Source: Gracilaria gracilis
Taxonomy: Eukaryota > Rhodophyta > Florideophyceae > Gracilariales > Gracilariaceae
Assembly (NCBI GenBank): GCA_030374805.1
Contig: JARGSG010000254.1
Location: forward strand, 124,001 to 188,000
Direction of reading: 5' to 3'
Length of the DNA: 64,000 nucleotides
The translations under genes were made by a program, and so were the position numbers. Within the stretch, counting starts at the first letter, position 1, and each line of letters opens with the position of its first letter. The notes beneath the pieces were generated by a model. The model was not told where the DNA came from, did no database searches, and saw only the letters and a program-made list of their open reading frames with translations. Positions 45,901-59,241 of the stretch are shown piece after piece.

Positions 45901-46585
45901 ATACTATTCATCGGTTGTGTAGCAGAGGGACAAAGGGTACAAAAACGTACACCAGCGATGGTTTCCCTTCGAAGCGTAGCAGATATACCGAGGACGTCAA
46001 AGGGGGAATACCGTATTAACAGCCACAAGTGTAGAAGAGTGTACATAGATATGGACTATTCGACATACATCACAAGACCCCTTACGACATAACCAACGCG
46101 ACATCGGCCGGGCCGTTTTGCTTAATAAGGTTCGGAGAGCAAGGCCAAACAAACTTTAAGAGTTAACAGCCATAACTTCAGACCACTCAAATGCAAGGGA
46201 GGGCGTGTCAGTTTATCACGGAGTTGGCGTCTGTGTAGTTAGCCATCTCGATCTGCTCCAAGACATTGAGGAATACTGCAGATTTCCAAGTTTCCCCAAG
46301 GCAGCTAATGCGATGGTACACGATTAGCGTGCTTCAGAATGGGAACGTGTGGCAAGAGAGCTCGCTTTCCATCGACGGATGGGACCAGTTGAACCATCTA
46401 CGAGAGCTTAGCCACAACACAACTGCTACAACAAACAAGAAACAAACGTCAGTATTCTGTATTTTCAGTGACATAGCTGCAACTATTAGACCTATCCTTC
46501 ATGCCATGAGGAGATATTTTCTTGACATCCTGTTTCTGGAAGCTTCTTCGTCGCATGCTATTAACTCGCCAGCAAAATGGATACA
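45901..46585. other. No gene recognised
   Basis: Only short frames without motifs are seen. An open plus frame at 46,266-46,715 runs into and opposite the minus-strand ORF that follows and is judged a shadow. Confidence 0.35.
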
Positions 46586-47242
46586 TCAATTATTTGCACT
46601 ACCAAACAAAAGGGAGTCCTCAACATCTTTAACGGGCTGCTCTGCGTCGCGAATTACGCCCACGGCAGACGCAAAGTCCTCCCAAAAACGGGTTGAACAG
46701 AATGGAATGATGTAGCTCTCGCGAATTGCAGCTCGTGCAATATCCCAAGATGCATACTGACGGGGGGTAACACGTAGACTTTCCATCATTACTCCCGCTT
46801 GGTTACAACTCTCCTGCGGTCGCTTGTTGGGCTCTCCTCTCTGCGCCTCGTAGACCACTTTCGCATCATTGGTACTTTCCGCAAGATCATACAATGGCAT
46901 AAGAATGGCCGGTGATGGGGGCATAGAGTGGGGCTCGTTGTGGTTGCTGATGTTCTTTTCGCTTATAGTCCAGGTTATCATTCTTGCCGTTCGCATGCGG
47001 TGTTTTGTCGCGGGTTGAACGGTAAGTGGTTGGGCAGCGGAGATGAACAGAATATCCCCCGCATGAAGCCGATAAGTGTTTTCCCCTTCATTAAAATAGG
47101 CCCCCAAAGAGAGCCCTCTCTTCATATTACCGTTCTGTTTCTGCGCGTAGACTATAGATTCTTTAGTTGCTACCGCAATAGATGCGTAATACATCCTCCA
47201 GCCAATCTGGCTTGGCACTTCGTCGCTCGGAATTTTCGCCAT
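46586..47242 (-). CDS. Unknown 218-residue protein
   Basis: A complete frame from MAKIPSDEVPSQIGWRMYYA to a stop, with balanced composition, which makes it more protein-like than the other orphan frames nearby. Residues about 45-75 (LGAYFNEGENTYRLHAGDIL) have a beta-rich look. The C-terminal part (WDIARAAIRESYIIPF, FWEDFASAVGVI) looks helical. No signal peptide, membrane segment or catalytic motif is recognised. It faces away from the copia nest. Confidence 0.4.
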   Translation of the reverse strand: MAKIPSDEVPSQIGWRMYYASIAVATKESIVYAQKQNGNMKRGLSLGAYFNEGENTYRLHAGDILFISAAQPLTVQPATKHRMRTARMITWTISEKNISNHNEPHSMPPSPAILMPLYDLAESTNDAKVVYEAQRGEPNKRPQESCNQAGVMMESLRVTPRQYASWDIARAAIRESYIIPFCSTRFWEDFASAVGVIRDAEQPVKDVEDSLLFGSANN

Positions 47243-48485
47243 TCTAAGATAAAGAAAACACCGGTAAGAGCTGAATGCTAGTTCATCGTGAAAGTAAGTT
47301 GACTTAAACCCAGCGTAGGATGGAAGAAGCAGTGACGGAAGTGATATATGGAACTGAAGACTATATTGCTTGTGAAAGATTGTCGCATCACCTGTGAAAC
47401 CATTGCCTGAGGGGCGAAAACTTCTGTTCGGGATATCAAGCTCGTTGAGAGCAATGAACGCCAGTGTGACATTCAGTTCCAGTTTGAGCCCAACCCCTAC
47501 TCAGTGATAAGTGTCTCAGCAAGCGCTATGAGTACTCGGAACAGAGCGGACGCTTCGTGATCAACCAATAGCCTATATGGCTCGTGCAGCATCCGCCCTT
47601 GCCGGGCTTCTGCGCTTCGTTGGTCTAAGATACGCTCGATAAGTTCTCACCTGAGCGATTTGTTTAGACAGCACGTGTATCCGAACGCTATCGGCCTCTA
47701 CTTTGGCAATGTTAGTCTGTCTGACTCTGACGACGATCTCGTCGCGTTCAATGCTTTTCACTAGGCGAAAGCAGCGGTGCGCGCGGCGGGCGCCCATCAT
47801 GATGATCTGCGCCTTGATCAAACTGTAGTTGGCGCTGCACGTCCTGTGCGCGCGCCGCCACACCCGCGCACCGCCGCACCCTCGAAGATGGCGTACGAGG
47901 CGCAAAGCGGTTGGAGCAGTCGCATGGCAGGACGCGAAGAGCTCGACTCGTCGCGCGAGCGAGCACAAAACGGGCCGCAGCGCGCGCGGGTGACTGGTGC
48001 TGACAGACTCGCGCGAGCAGCTTGACGCAGCATGGCAGGTATGCGTTTTTGCGCTTCCCCCCAAATTCAGCGCCACGCGGCGTGCCGCTCATTGCGTAGC
48101 TGTAAAAATGCTCGCGTGCCAATCGCATTCTTTCGGCACCTCGTACCGAAAAGGGGCGCGTGTGGCACACGCGCCGCTACCGCCCGCCGTGTCGCCACCA
48201 CCTGCAGCGCAGCCACGGCCCGCCGTTTCGTCACCACCTACAACGCCGCCACCGCCTGCCGCAGCGCCACCGCCCACCGCCACCGCCACCGCCTGGCGCG
48301 CCGTCACCGCCTGATTGTGATCAGCATGGCATCATCGTCGCCTCGAAACGCGTACACGCACCAACGGCACCTTCGTACCTTCCAGCGCTCGTTTGCGTGA
48401 GAGCTCCTCGAGAGGCACTCTGAGCCAATGACACTGTAAATGCGAGAATGCTCTTCGAGCCCTCTTTCAGTCGAATTGCTGCGAG
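47243..48485. other. GC-rich flank of the copia nest, no gene recognised
   Basis: From 47,640 to 48,310 the sequence is very GC-rich with GCCACCGCC-type triplets near the end. Frames such as 47,573-48,076 (minus) and 48,032-48,400 (plus) are open on both strands and appear compositional. The original locus resumes after the copia nest at 59,423. Confidence 0.4.
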
Positions 48486-48490
48486 CACAG

Positions 48491-48568
48491 TGTCATCACC
48501 CACACCGACGCAACGTGTACACAGCGTCGATAAGCCAATAAAGAACGGCTGACGGCGACCTTGACTGT
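48491..48568 (+). repeat. 5' LTR of copia B, first part
   Basis: It matches 59,309-59,390 of the 3' LTR through GCAACGTGTACAC-GCGTCGA and AAGCCAATAAAGAACGGC. It is cut by the insertion of copia A in GACTG/GACTC. Confidence 0.88.
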
Positions 48569-48773
48569 GTAGCGCGCGAGTGGGGGCGAACGAGACCGAG
48601 CAAAGTGCGCACATAGTTGACCGCCGGCGGGCAGAGCGCCGCGCCGGACGGTCGTGCAACTTTATTTGGCCAGTGCATGCCACCGGTGCATTGCTGTGCA
48701 CCCGGCGCTGCACTGCGCACAAATAACGTGTATGTGGCGCTCTCGCCTTGCAAAAAGGCGACCGGTATCAACA
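48569..48773 (-). repeat. 3' LTR of copia A
   Basis: This is the second copy of the A LTR. On the minus strand it is preceded by the purine-rich GTGAGGGACGG, a candidate polypurine tract. Confidence 0.88.
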
Positions 48774-49249
48774 CCGTCCCTCACAGCGAAGCGAATACTC
48801 TTCTTACACCACTTATAGCATTAGAAAACTGAGCCCAATACATAACATAAAGCAAAATAGCCATGACCAGACCAAGGTCTGTCGACAGCATTCTTTTTTA
48901 AATCCGTTCTTTTTTCAACACCGTCTTTTAGATGTTGAAAACGTGGTGCAACACTTCAAAACAATTTAATTACATTCATTCAGAAACTTGAAAACACATA
49001 CACAACACTCGACCAAACCCAAGCTGGGAGTACAACATTGTTCACACCAGTAAACTCCAAATCCAAGCATCATGCGAAAACCCTGTGGGGCAAAATCACA
49101 TGTACTTCTGCGGGAAAATGAGAAGGATTGTGAACCACAATTACATATTACAAATGAATCAAAACAAAGCAAAACATAAGACAAAAGAAAACAAAACAAA
49201 ACAGGAAACAACAGTTTGTGTAGTTAGTAAGTCCGAACAATTTTTATTA

Positions 49250-50689
49250 GAACGAGTCAATATTCATCAAGCTGACCATCCTTCTCACTTCTGAAAAGGA
49301 CGCACACTTTGTCAATATGTCAACGATCTGTAGACTCCTTGGGATATGTTGCAGCTCGATAATCTGACCTCTCTGCAGGTCCGGCACATGATGCATCTTC
49401 AAGTCAATGTGCTTTTTGCGACCAGATATCTGTGAATTCGTAGTCAGAGATAACGCACCCGAGCTATCAGTCACGATCTTTGTGGCCTTGAACCATAGAT
49501 TCTCGCTCTGCGGCTAGGTGTGTGTGAATTCAGAATACATCTTGCGTATCCACGAAAGGTCCTTTGCGCATGTGGAAAGAGCAATATATTCTGCTTCCGC
49601 TGAAGAGAGTGCAATAACAGTTTCCCGCTCCGATTTCCACATAATGGGTGCGTCGTTGACGACTATTACGTACCCGGTTGTCGACTTACGAGTCTCAATA
49701 CATCCTCTCAAGTCGGCGTCAGCGTACGCACAGACAGCGGTTGGGAACAAGGAACGGTTGGGAGGATAGTGAAGTCCGTAGTCCAACTTTCCTGCCAAGT
49801 ACCTGAATAAACATTTGAGTAGCGAAAAATGTTGTTCGCATGGGGTATAAAGATGTTTTGAGAGCGCTGAAATAGGATAGGAAAGAACGGGACGAGTGGA
49901 GACCGAGATGTAAAGTAATGCACCGATCCCAGACCTGTACTTTGAATGATCATCGGGAGATAACGTTATATTTTCACTACAAATTGGAAGCACATTTGCT
50001 GTGGCAGGGAAAGGGGATCCAATTGCGTTGCATTGCTGCATGCCAAACTTCTTCAGAACTTGTAGTGCGTAACCATATTGATTCACCTTAATACCAGAGC
50101 GAGATCGCTGAATATTCCAACCGATGAATGACTTCAACTTTCCATAGAGCTTCACATCAAACGTTGCAGACAGTTTCTGCTTGAAGTCATTCAGAAGTTT
50201 CGCATTGTTTGCTGCGAGAGCCCAGTCATCGACTATAACAGCCAAGATAAGAAAGCCGCTATTCTCTCGGAATAAGAAAACGCGAGAGTCGAGAGCCGAT
50301 GTCACAAAGTTCCATGAGAGCAAAGCTTCAGCAAAGAGAGAACCCCATATAATACCAGGTTGTACAGCGCCGTAAATGGAGTTGAGCAGTTTGCAGACAT
50401 GGCCCGGCTTTTTCACAATGCCAGTGGAGTTCGATGGTTGTTCCATGATTATCCGGACATCTAGTTTGCCATATAAGTGGGCGTTTGAGATGTCTGTCCC
50501 CTCCAGTAGAAGATTCTGCGAAGCCGCAACTGAGAGAAGAATGCGTAGTGCTTCAGAACAAGCTACAGGCTCATAAGTGTTGAACGAATCGAAGTCGATG
50601 AAGGGCTTTTGCTTGTCTCCCCGTAGACAACAGCGTGCCTTCTTCAAAAACTTCTTCCCGATTCCATCCAACATCTTCTCTTTGAACAC
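49250..50689 (-). pseudogene. Reverse transcriptase/RNase H region of copia A
   Basis: An open segment has the copia RT order: FDSFNTYEPVACSEALRILL, LEGTDISNAHLYGKL, then VIVDDWALAANN at the catalytic acidic pair, KSFIGWNIQRS, and RNase H motifs YADADLRGCIETRKST and SSAEAEYIALS. Confidence 0.9.
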
Positions 50690-50707
50690 CCAAGTGTAGG
50701 GAACCGG

Positions 50708-52096
50708 TCACATCCAATATTCCCTAGGGATAAGTTCCCAAGTGTTTCGCCGAATGAGTGCGTTCATCTCACCGTCGATGGCTTCACACCGACCGGGATC
50801 CCTGCACGCTTGCTTGAAACTGCTTGGGACACTGGGATCATCCACGGTCTTCTTTGAAACCCAGACACTGGGAAAGTTGTGCGTGACTGTTGTCAACGCC
50901 TTTACCAAACGTTCTTCTAAGTCAGGGCTCTCACCAGTGTGCTCGGTGGGTTTCGTCTCTTCTGTCTCTTGTTGACGGGTTATTCCCTCCAGGAGGGTGG
51001 AGATGTTTGGAAGAGGAGAAGAGTTGACAGCCTTTAAGGCGAGGATGCGGCAGGTAACGACCGAGTTCCTCTCCGGCACAAACACGCGAGCGAGTGTGGT
51101 GTCGCTTTGCATGCCCACGAAGTGCGCGAAGACAGAACGTGGAAGGAACTTCTTCGATGCCGCGGTCTTGGACCGATACACAAAGGCATAACCAGGCTGA
51201 CCAACGTTTGGGATGTTGGTGAAGTCGATTATGGGGAATGGTTCCCATTCTAGTATGGGTATCCGTCCCTTTATCCTGGAGCAAGGAGCCCTGTTGCGGA
51301 GCCAGTTCGCGTGGTTCATTGCCTCCGCCCAGAAGACAATAGGCAACTTGCTCGCAAAGAGCAGAACTCGAGTCCTGGTCCAATGTTCCTTTATAAGTCT
51401 CTCCGCAGCGCCGTTCGACTCAGAGGCGTAAGCAGGAGAGTAATCCAAGACTATGCCATGATCGAAGCAGAACATGTCCAACTCTTTGCTTTTATGTTCG
51501 CCGGCCCCGTCCAGGCGAACATTCTTCAAGCGAAACGAGTGGTTGAGTTCTAGCTCAGATCGGCGTTTGTACCAACGCAGGTGCTTTAAGACACTAGCAC
51601 TTGTCTTGTCCTTCAGGAAAAATACTTCCGACTTGGAAGTGCAGTCGTCTAGCACAGCCAAGGCATAGATCGCGCCAGAGAGAGATGGCGAAATCTTTCC
51701 AGACACGTCCATATGGATGAGTTCCAAAGGACTTGAAGTGGAAACGGATCGCGATCGGAACATTAAAGGGGACCCTTTCTTCTTGACCGTAAGGCAAAGA
51801 ACACATGTCAACGAATCCGAGATGGAGCGTTGAAAGTAAGGCACGGAGTCCAAGGATTTGGAAAGATTCTGGTATCTACTTGAGTTCAGATTACCAGTTC
51901 GCCCGTGCCATTCCAAAGCCAGCTCTTGGTCACTCTTACTTGTATTGACGACCATCAACTGTTTGTCGGCATCGGTGAGGTCCATAACGAAGAGGCCTTG
52001 CTTGATTTCAGTTTCCCAAATGATTTCGGAGTTTCGTTTGGGATCCATGATGAAGCACCCATTGAATGGCCGAATGGTAGAGGTGAACATCACCAT
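50708..52096 (-). pseudogene. GAG-pre-integrase and integrase region of copia A
   Basis: An open segment includes the zinc-binding region (LEWHGRTGNLNSSRYQN, VLCLTVKKKG) and the integrase core, with its acidic residues in LIHMDVSGKIS, NVRLDGAGEHKS and SNGAAERLIKEHW. It inserts element cDNA into chromosomes in functional members. Confidence 0.88.
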
Positions 52097-52179
52097 GAAC
52101 TCAATACTGAGAACGCCAACGGAAAGGATTTTCGACTCAAAGGCAGGTGCGTGGTGGGCCTCGATGACTGTACCACGGT

Positions 52180-53409
52180 TCAGAGGTATCCAGACATGAA
52201 CTTTGCCAACGAGGCGAGCTGTTCCTCAGACAGCTTGGACAGTCTCGATCTCAATTCGTTTCTAGCGCATGAATGACTTCCGCGAATGGAAGAAAAGATG
52301 AGTGGCCCCAGAGTCAATGTAGGCCGAGTCCAACTTCGTTTGTGAGAGGAGAGCGATCTTGCTCTTGAACTTAGCCATATTTCAATTGAAGCCAGTGGAA
52401 GGAGGTGGATCATCATGCCTTTGCACCACATATGACCGAGGGTTGGAACTCCGATTATCATTTCCATCCCGCTTTGGTGCAAAGTCAGAGTTGCAGTTGG
52501 ACCGGCGCTATCCCCTTTTGCGTGAGCCATGTTGTGAACGACGTGAACCATGGTTGTTGTTGCGATCTGGTGGCTGTCGTTCGTTGAAGTTTCGACTGTT
52601 ATCGTGATTGCCAGACTCCCAACGTTTGCGTTTGTAGCAGTTCTTGGCGGAGTGACGGCGACAACCGCAGTAAAAACAGTTGTCATCATGGAAACTCTTG
52701 GAAGACGATAATTTTTAGTGTAGGTGTCGTTGCTTCCTATCATCCTTGTTGGCTGTGCTGGCCTTCGGCTGCGTCGTAGGCGCAGGTGAAAGAGCGGAAG
52801 ATGTCTGGTTCTTGGGGTACTTGCGGCGAGCCACTTCGGCTTCGACAGCATTTACAATTGAATCGAAGCCAATATCGGTTAGGTTGGACACATAGCCAAG
52901 GGAGCAAAGGATTTGGGGAGACTTTGGATGAGTTTGGAGGCTTTTTCTTTCTCTGAAAGCTCCTTAGCAAAGGTGGCGAGTTCCCCAACTACTTCCAGGA
53001 ACTTAGAGACGTGCTTGTTTCAGTCTTCGCTGTCCTTGTAATGCAAAGTGTCCAGGCGATGACGGATGTTCCGCACAGCTTGCGCGTTAGAAATCGTGTA
53101 CACGCGTTGCAGTTCGTCCCAGAGATCTTCGGCAGTTTTGTCGTCATCATCGACAAACGTTCGAACAAGAGGAAGCGGAGAGTCACCAAGATAGAGTGTA
53201 ATGGTGCTCTTTGCTTTGACAGACTTCTCGAACCAAGATCTCATCGCCCGGTTTGTCGGCGTGTATCCTTCGGGACGTGGGTCCAGAGCAGTAAGAAATG
53301 GGTCGTCTCGGTGGAGGTATGCCAAGAGACGACAACGCCAGAGGATAAAGTCGGTGGGGACCTTTAGGTTTGGAAGTTTGCCAAGGAATCCCTCTTGTGT
53401 GCCCGACAT
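52180..53409 (-). pseudogene. gag region of copia A
   Basis: The minus strand carries a copia-type gag (UBN2-like) segment: KVPTDFILWRCRLLAYLHRD, DLWDELQRVY and RNIRHRLDTLHYKDSED. It would form the particle of the fossil element. It is followed downstream by a His/Thr-rich low-complexity stretch before the integrase region. It is fossil sequence with some breaks. Confidence 0.8.
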
Positions 53410-54793
53410 TTTGGCGTACGGGGAGTAACGGGGAGGAGTGAATGCTCAACCTTCTTGTACGAGAAAAGGATATCGCGACCTACGTGGCAGGAGATTTTCT
53501 TCTTCTTCTTAAACTTCTTGTACTTCTTCTTCTTCAACTTCGCCAGTCCCTTACCGGTGGAGGAGGTGTGTACTTGAGGCGATCCTGGCCCAACCTAGAG
53601 AGCAAGGCGATCGATGTGGGACGGGTCCCCGCAATCAAGCAGCTAACCCCACACCACAAAGACCAGATCTTCGAAGGATCTTCGCGCGACCGCGTGGCGG
53701 TGGGTACTTCACTTCTTCAAACAAAGCGCAAAACAATGCAGAGTATGATAGAGGAGAGCAAGAGTGGAGAGGTGGCTGAGGCAGTCGCAGTGCGGCAGAG
53801 CAGTACCGCAGAACAGAATGGCGTCCCAACAGTTACAAGAGTAGCTTCCAATTCTTCCTACAAAAACGATGACACAAAATCTGACCAAAACTGCCAGCAC
53901 AATGAAAGAAAGCACACAAATTTTCGATCGTAAAACTGTGCGTGAGAAAAATGTCCGTCGTGGCGTAGGAACATTTATGCATCACGGAGAAATTATAGCA
54001 GCTGTTGCGTTATCGAACACCATATCGAGCCAAGTTACATGCGGGATATCGAGAGGTGTAAATGCCATTTAAATACTAGGCTTCATATCTGAACAGGAAA
54101 ATGAGCATCCTTACAAACACAATTCACTTAGCCTAGAAAATATGACGAAACAAAACAAGAAATACCAGACATTGCTCATTAGCACCGCGATCGTGCTTCA
54201 CGTCGCGCAGAATTCGGGAAAGAAATTCAGCGTGAAGAAAAGACGAACGGAAGTAAACTCTTGGATTGCATGCACTTAAACGCAACAAAACAACAAGTAG
54301 GTCTAGTAGAATAGCAGAAAAAAACAGCAAACCCAAGATGCCATTCACATGCATAGCGTCCAATACCAACGACTAGGTGAGACTGAAAATTAATAGCGAG
54401 GATCCCTCAATGACGCACAAACAGGAGCCATTCGTATTGTAGTCCAAACGCCGTGGCAACAATCTTCAGTATCCGGTATCATTCTTAGTCTGTGTAGGAA
54501 ACAAAAGTACAAAGAAATTAAACAAGTTATGAATGCTTATCCTGTTCGAGCAAATCGTCTTTCCGAGCCACAACAGAGTCTATAGACCTGGAAGCCCATC
54601 ACTAGGACCATTGTACACGGTAGGTTACACGCGTAGAACCGTAGCCACGAACTACCTTCGGCCAGCCGAGCCTTGGAGTCCACAACGCTCACCCGTCCCA
54701 GGTTGAAAAGGTTGAGTAGATGATAGAGTAAAAAGCACAGCATGCGCGCCGGCAATTGCGGCCCGGAGCAGCGCGCCCGAGGCGATGCTACCA

Positions 54794-54999
54794 TGTAGCG
54801 CGCGAGCGGGGGCGAACGAGACGGAGCGAAGTGCGCGCATTGTTGACCGCCGGCGGGCAGAGCGCCGCGCCGGACGGTCGTGCAACTTTATTTGGCCAGT
54901 GCATGCCACCGGTGCATTGCTGCGCACCCGGCGCTGCACTGCGCACAAATGACGTGTGTGTGGCGCTCTCGCCTTGCAAGAGGGCGACCGGTATCAACA
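54794..54999 (-). repeat. 5' LTR of copia A
   Basis: On the minus strand it runs from TGTTGATACCGGTCGCC to CTCGCGCGCTACA. The next bases, TGGTAGCATCGCC (54,781-54,793), are a plausible primer-binding site, similar to the TGGTATCAGAGC start seen in many copia elements. Confidence 0.9.
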
Positions 55000-55004
55000 G
55001 ACTC

Positions 55005-55035
55005 CAACCGTGGGCCTCATCGCTCTGGCATATCA
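55005..55035 (+). repeat. 5' LTR of copia B, second part
   Basis: CAACCGTGGGCCTCATCGCT and CTGGCATATCA match the end of the 3' LTR at 59,387-59,417 with two differences. The internal region of element B starts directly after it. Confidence 0.88.
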
Positions 55036-58000
55036 GGTTATAGGACCCGGCGCTAAAGCGCAAGCAATCAACAACTTTGCAACACTCTCGGACCGTCAAA
55101 AACGGTCACAATACCGAGAAACACAAGCTATCTGGGGCAATCTTTGGCAACAAACCAAACAAGAAACCCAGCAAAAATACAGCCACCAGAACAAAATGGC
55201 ACAATCTTCATCCAATATCAACCCGTCCCAACCATCCTGGAGATTCACCGAAGAGCTTGTAGAGCTCACCTCATCCAATAATCATCAATGGATTCAGAAT
55301 TTCAGAGACACAGTTATAGAACACGAACACGAAGCAATACTGCAACGAAATTATACTCCAACAACAAACGAAGAGATCAAAGCAGTTTTCAGCGTTCGTC
55401 GCATGATCACCAAAACTATAACGCCCGAAGTGGTCAACCTCATTGCTGACCCAGAAATATTCTCCAAACCACCAGGAAACATCGTAGAACAAATCATAAC
55501 AATTCTCACGACGAAGAACCAAACAGACGTCTTTTCGCTCTTGAATGAAGTTCTAAATGTCAAACGAAGCGGAAGCATATCAGAATACATCGCAGAACAT
55601 CTAAAGATCAGAGGGAAGCAAATTGTGGCCAACACTTTAGGAATTCAGAGAGAGACATACACTGTTAATTTCATATTGCAGGGGCTCACAGCAGATCAAA
55701 GATTCGGGGCACAAGCAACGAACATGCTAGTCAACGCCCGCCCAACCACCATCAACGAGTGCCCACTACGTCTGGAGGAATTCGAGCGCCTAATTCGACG
55801 CCAAAATGACTATATAAGCCCCATTCCATCCGCATCTGGACGAGGTCGCGGAGCCTATCGTGGCCGTGGCCGAGGCCGTGGCCATGAATCGAACCGCTAC
55901 CAGCAGAAAAACTCCGACAACTCCCAAGTGAAAGACATGCTCACGCAAATCGTGTCGAAAATCAACAAGCTACAGGCAGACACGAAGGCTAAGAAACCAC
56001 GTGGTGGTCGCGCTCGAGCGAACTATACCAACGCAGAACACCACCTCTCCGATGAAACCCTTCACACATTGTTTGTCGCTGCATCAGATCAAAACCACAA
56101 ACAGCGTAAGTACATAATAGACTCAGGTGCCCACCCGTCTATTGTCAACCACTTCCTCCGAAACACCACTGACCTCTCATTTCCCATCATCTCGGCAACC
56201 GCGACATCTGCTCCACTTAAGAGCACCAAGAAGGGCACACGTCTGATTCAAAATAAGGCTGGGCACTAAATGAGCATCCCGGCTCTACAGAACAGAAATT
56301 TTCAAGCCAATCTCATCTCAGTGCGCCAGCTAGCAACATCTATTGGACCCATACTTTTTACAGCCCGCCGCGCGGTACTATACGACAAAAACTAACCACC
56401 GAACATCATTGCAACAGCAACGTGGAGGCGCGCTGCGTACATACTAGACATCTCTAGCATTAAACGCACGGCACTGAATGCCATCTCTGATACATCCACT
56501 CACCCATACCCACAGCAACCACAAACAAGAATTCCCCAACCAGACCTACCGACGCGTCGCCACCTGTACAAGAGAACTATTCAAGTAGAAGATCAATCAA
56601 CAAAAAGGAGTACGCACCCACTGTCACAGAAACGATTCCTCCCCTCCCCATCAGCTCCAACACGCTCGCAACATCTACTCCACAAATGGCACTTAATCCT
56701 AAACCATGTGAAACCCGGCACCATCTGAAAAATGGTGAAGCAACGCCTGCTAAGCATACCATCAAGTGTCCGCAACTTCCAAACACCGCGTACCTGCAGC
56801 CCATGCCTGCAAGCCAAGCTAACGCCCCGTCCACATCCAACCACAAACCACAATCATTTCCGCGGTGAGGCCCTATCATCCGATATATGCGGACCACTCC
56901 CCCAAACGTCCAACCCCGGAAACAAATATATGATCACATTCATCGACATGCACAGCCGATACTTGCAAGTACACTTCGGCAAAGACCGCAAAAGCCTGCC
57001 ACAACACATCCATTTCATAGTCCAGCACGTGCACAACGCCACAGGACGATACCCTGCCATATATGTGACTGACAATACAAAGGGGTACCTAAAAAAAGAG
57101 ACAAGCCACCATACAAGAACTCTGGAATGGACCACATCACGTCCCTTCCCTACACACCTCAACAAAACTCAATTGCCGAACGAATCAACCGCACGCTGCT
57201 ACAAGCCGCGCGCTCCACACTAATTCACAGCCGACATCCCCGAGAATACTGGGAAGATGCAGTGTGTGACGCAGCGTTCAAATACAATCTCATCTTCCAC
57301 CACAGCCTATAAAGGATGCCATACAAAGCATGGCACAACCGGAAACCTCCACACAAAACTCTCATCCCATTTGGGCACTTAGGGTATGCTTTCTTCCCAA
57401 CCGACCCAACCAGGCAACCCAAACTGAACGATCTTGCAACCCCATGCCGATACATGCACGGCATTGACCACAATAACATCATGGTACTCATCACTGGCAC
57501 CGGCCAATACCGGCGAGTACGTACATATAACTTCCATCCATACGACCCCAAACGGGACCCATCGTTCACGCACGCAAAAGCATTTAAGGCGTTCCGATGG
57601 CACCCCACGCCAACAACCATCACCGCAACAACTCCCGCCCTATTAAGCCGCAAACAAGCCAAAACATACCCGATGCCTCAGAATGGGAAGAGGCGCACGA
57701 CTTCGAACTAACCAAGCTGGACAAAATAAATGCAGTTAAATGGCTCCACCCAGACAAACTACCACACAAATTAGTCCCTCTGAAGATGACATATCGCTAC
57801 AAGCGAGATGTTAACGGCAAAAGTACGGAACGCAAAGCCAGATGTAACATTCGATGTGGTCTGATGCAGCCATACACACACTTTGATCCACGAAAAATAG
57901 CAGCACATCTCTCCCAGAAATCCACAACGCGCCTCATTTTTGCAATAAGTGTACAGCACGGATTACATCTTGAGCACTTTGACATGACATTCGCATTTCC

Positions 58001-59241
58001 ACATGAACGGTACAACCATTGCCGACCAGTGTTCGTCAAACAACAACCCCAGTTCAACGGAGACTATCGCCACAACACACCAGGTGGCCTACTTTTGAAA
58101 AACATCTACGGCTCCCCTGCGGCGGGATACGCATTCTTACGTCAAGCATGTGAGTACCTCAAAGGTCTCGGATTCCAACAATCAGAAGACGACCCCGCAC
58201 TCTTCACACGTCGCAAATCAAAGCACGAATACACAATCCTATGCCTCAATATCGACGATTTTCTTGTGGCTTCCACACACACCAGTCTAACAGACACGTT
58301 ATTTCAAGAGTTAAAACGCAAGTACAACATCAAAAGACTTGGGTGACCGCAACGCTACACTGGGTGGACCATTCGATACAACAAGGAGGACAGTGCACAC
58401 ATATCACAACCCAACACAATCCGCAGTATACTCGAGAAACTAGACCTTATCACAGCCAACCGAAGACAATGGCCATATTCCAGCGGTCTCACCTCCAAGA
58501 ACCAACTCAAGACGACACCTCTACTCGCTCGAAAATAGAACTGTAACGTGAAATAGTGCGTGAGCTCAGATGGCTTGTAGACAGAACCAGACCAGATCTT
58601 GCATACATTTTCGGCAACCTCGCCCGCGCTCTCACCAATCCCACACAACGCCGCTGAACGCACCTCAAAGCTGTAGCCAGATATCTGCGCCACACAGCAT
58701 CACACGGACTCATATACCGCAAGACAGACATCGCTGGGATACAGATCTTTGCAGAAGCAGACTACGCAGGTGATCTTACTGCACGCAAGCCCAATAGCGG
58801 CGCGGTGTACTGCTATGCAACGAACCTTGTTGACTGGACGTCCCGACGTCAAAGAACGCAAACACTGAGCACCTGCGAAGCCGAGTATGTCGCCGCAACA
58901 TCCGCAGTGCCAAACACTCTCTTCTTCCAATTCATAACCGTTTTCCTGCTTCCCAGCCAACAACCAGCAACTCCATTCTATGTAGACAATCATGCGGCAA
59001 TATCCGTTGCGCTCAACACCGGCGCAACAAAGAGGCGGAAGTTCATAGATGTACGGCACCACTTTCTCCGCGAACGTTTGCAACGCGGCAACATTGACAT
59101 CAAGCACATTCCGTCAACGGAGAACACAGCGGACATCATGACTAAGCCGCTCAAGCTAGCCGCGTTCAAGTACCTGACAACCAACCTTCAACTTACTCCA
59201 GCGCCGTCGCACTTCAACTGAGCGGACGAAGTCAGAGGGGC

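Larger units (their letters stand above)
48569..54999 (-). mobile_element. Ty1/copia retrotransposon A, nested in the 5' LTR of B
   Basis: Two LTRs of about 205 bp (48,569-48,773 and 54,794-54,999) begin TGTTGATACC and end GCGCTACA when read on the minus strand. By eye they differ at about ten positions (roughly 95% identity), which suggests a fairly recent insertion. Flanks GACTG (left) and GACTC (right) are a near-identical 5-bp target duplication inside the LTR of element B. Internal order on the minus strand is a leader of about 1.4 kb, gag (53,409 to about 52,180), integrase, reverse transcriptase and RNase H. It looks nearly whole, with a few breaks. Confidence 0.92.
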
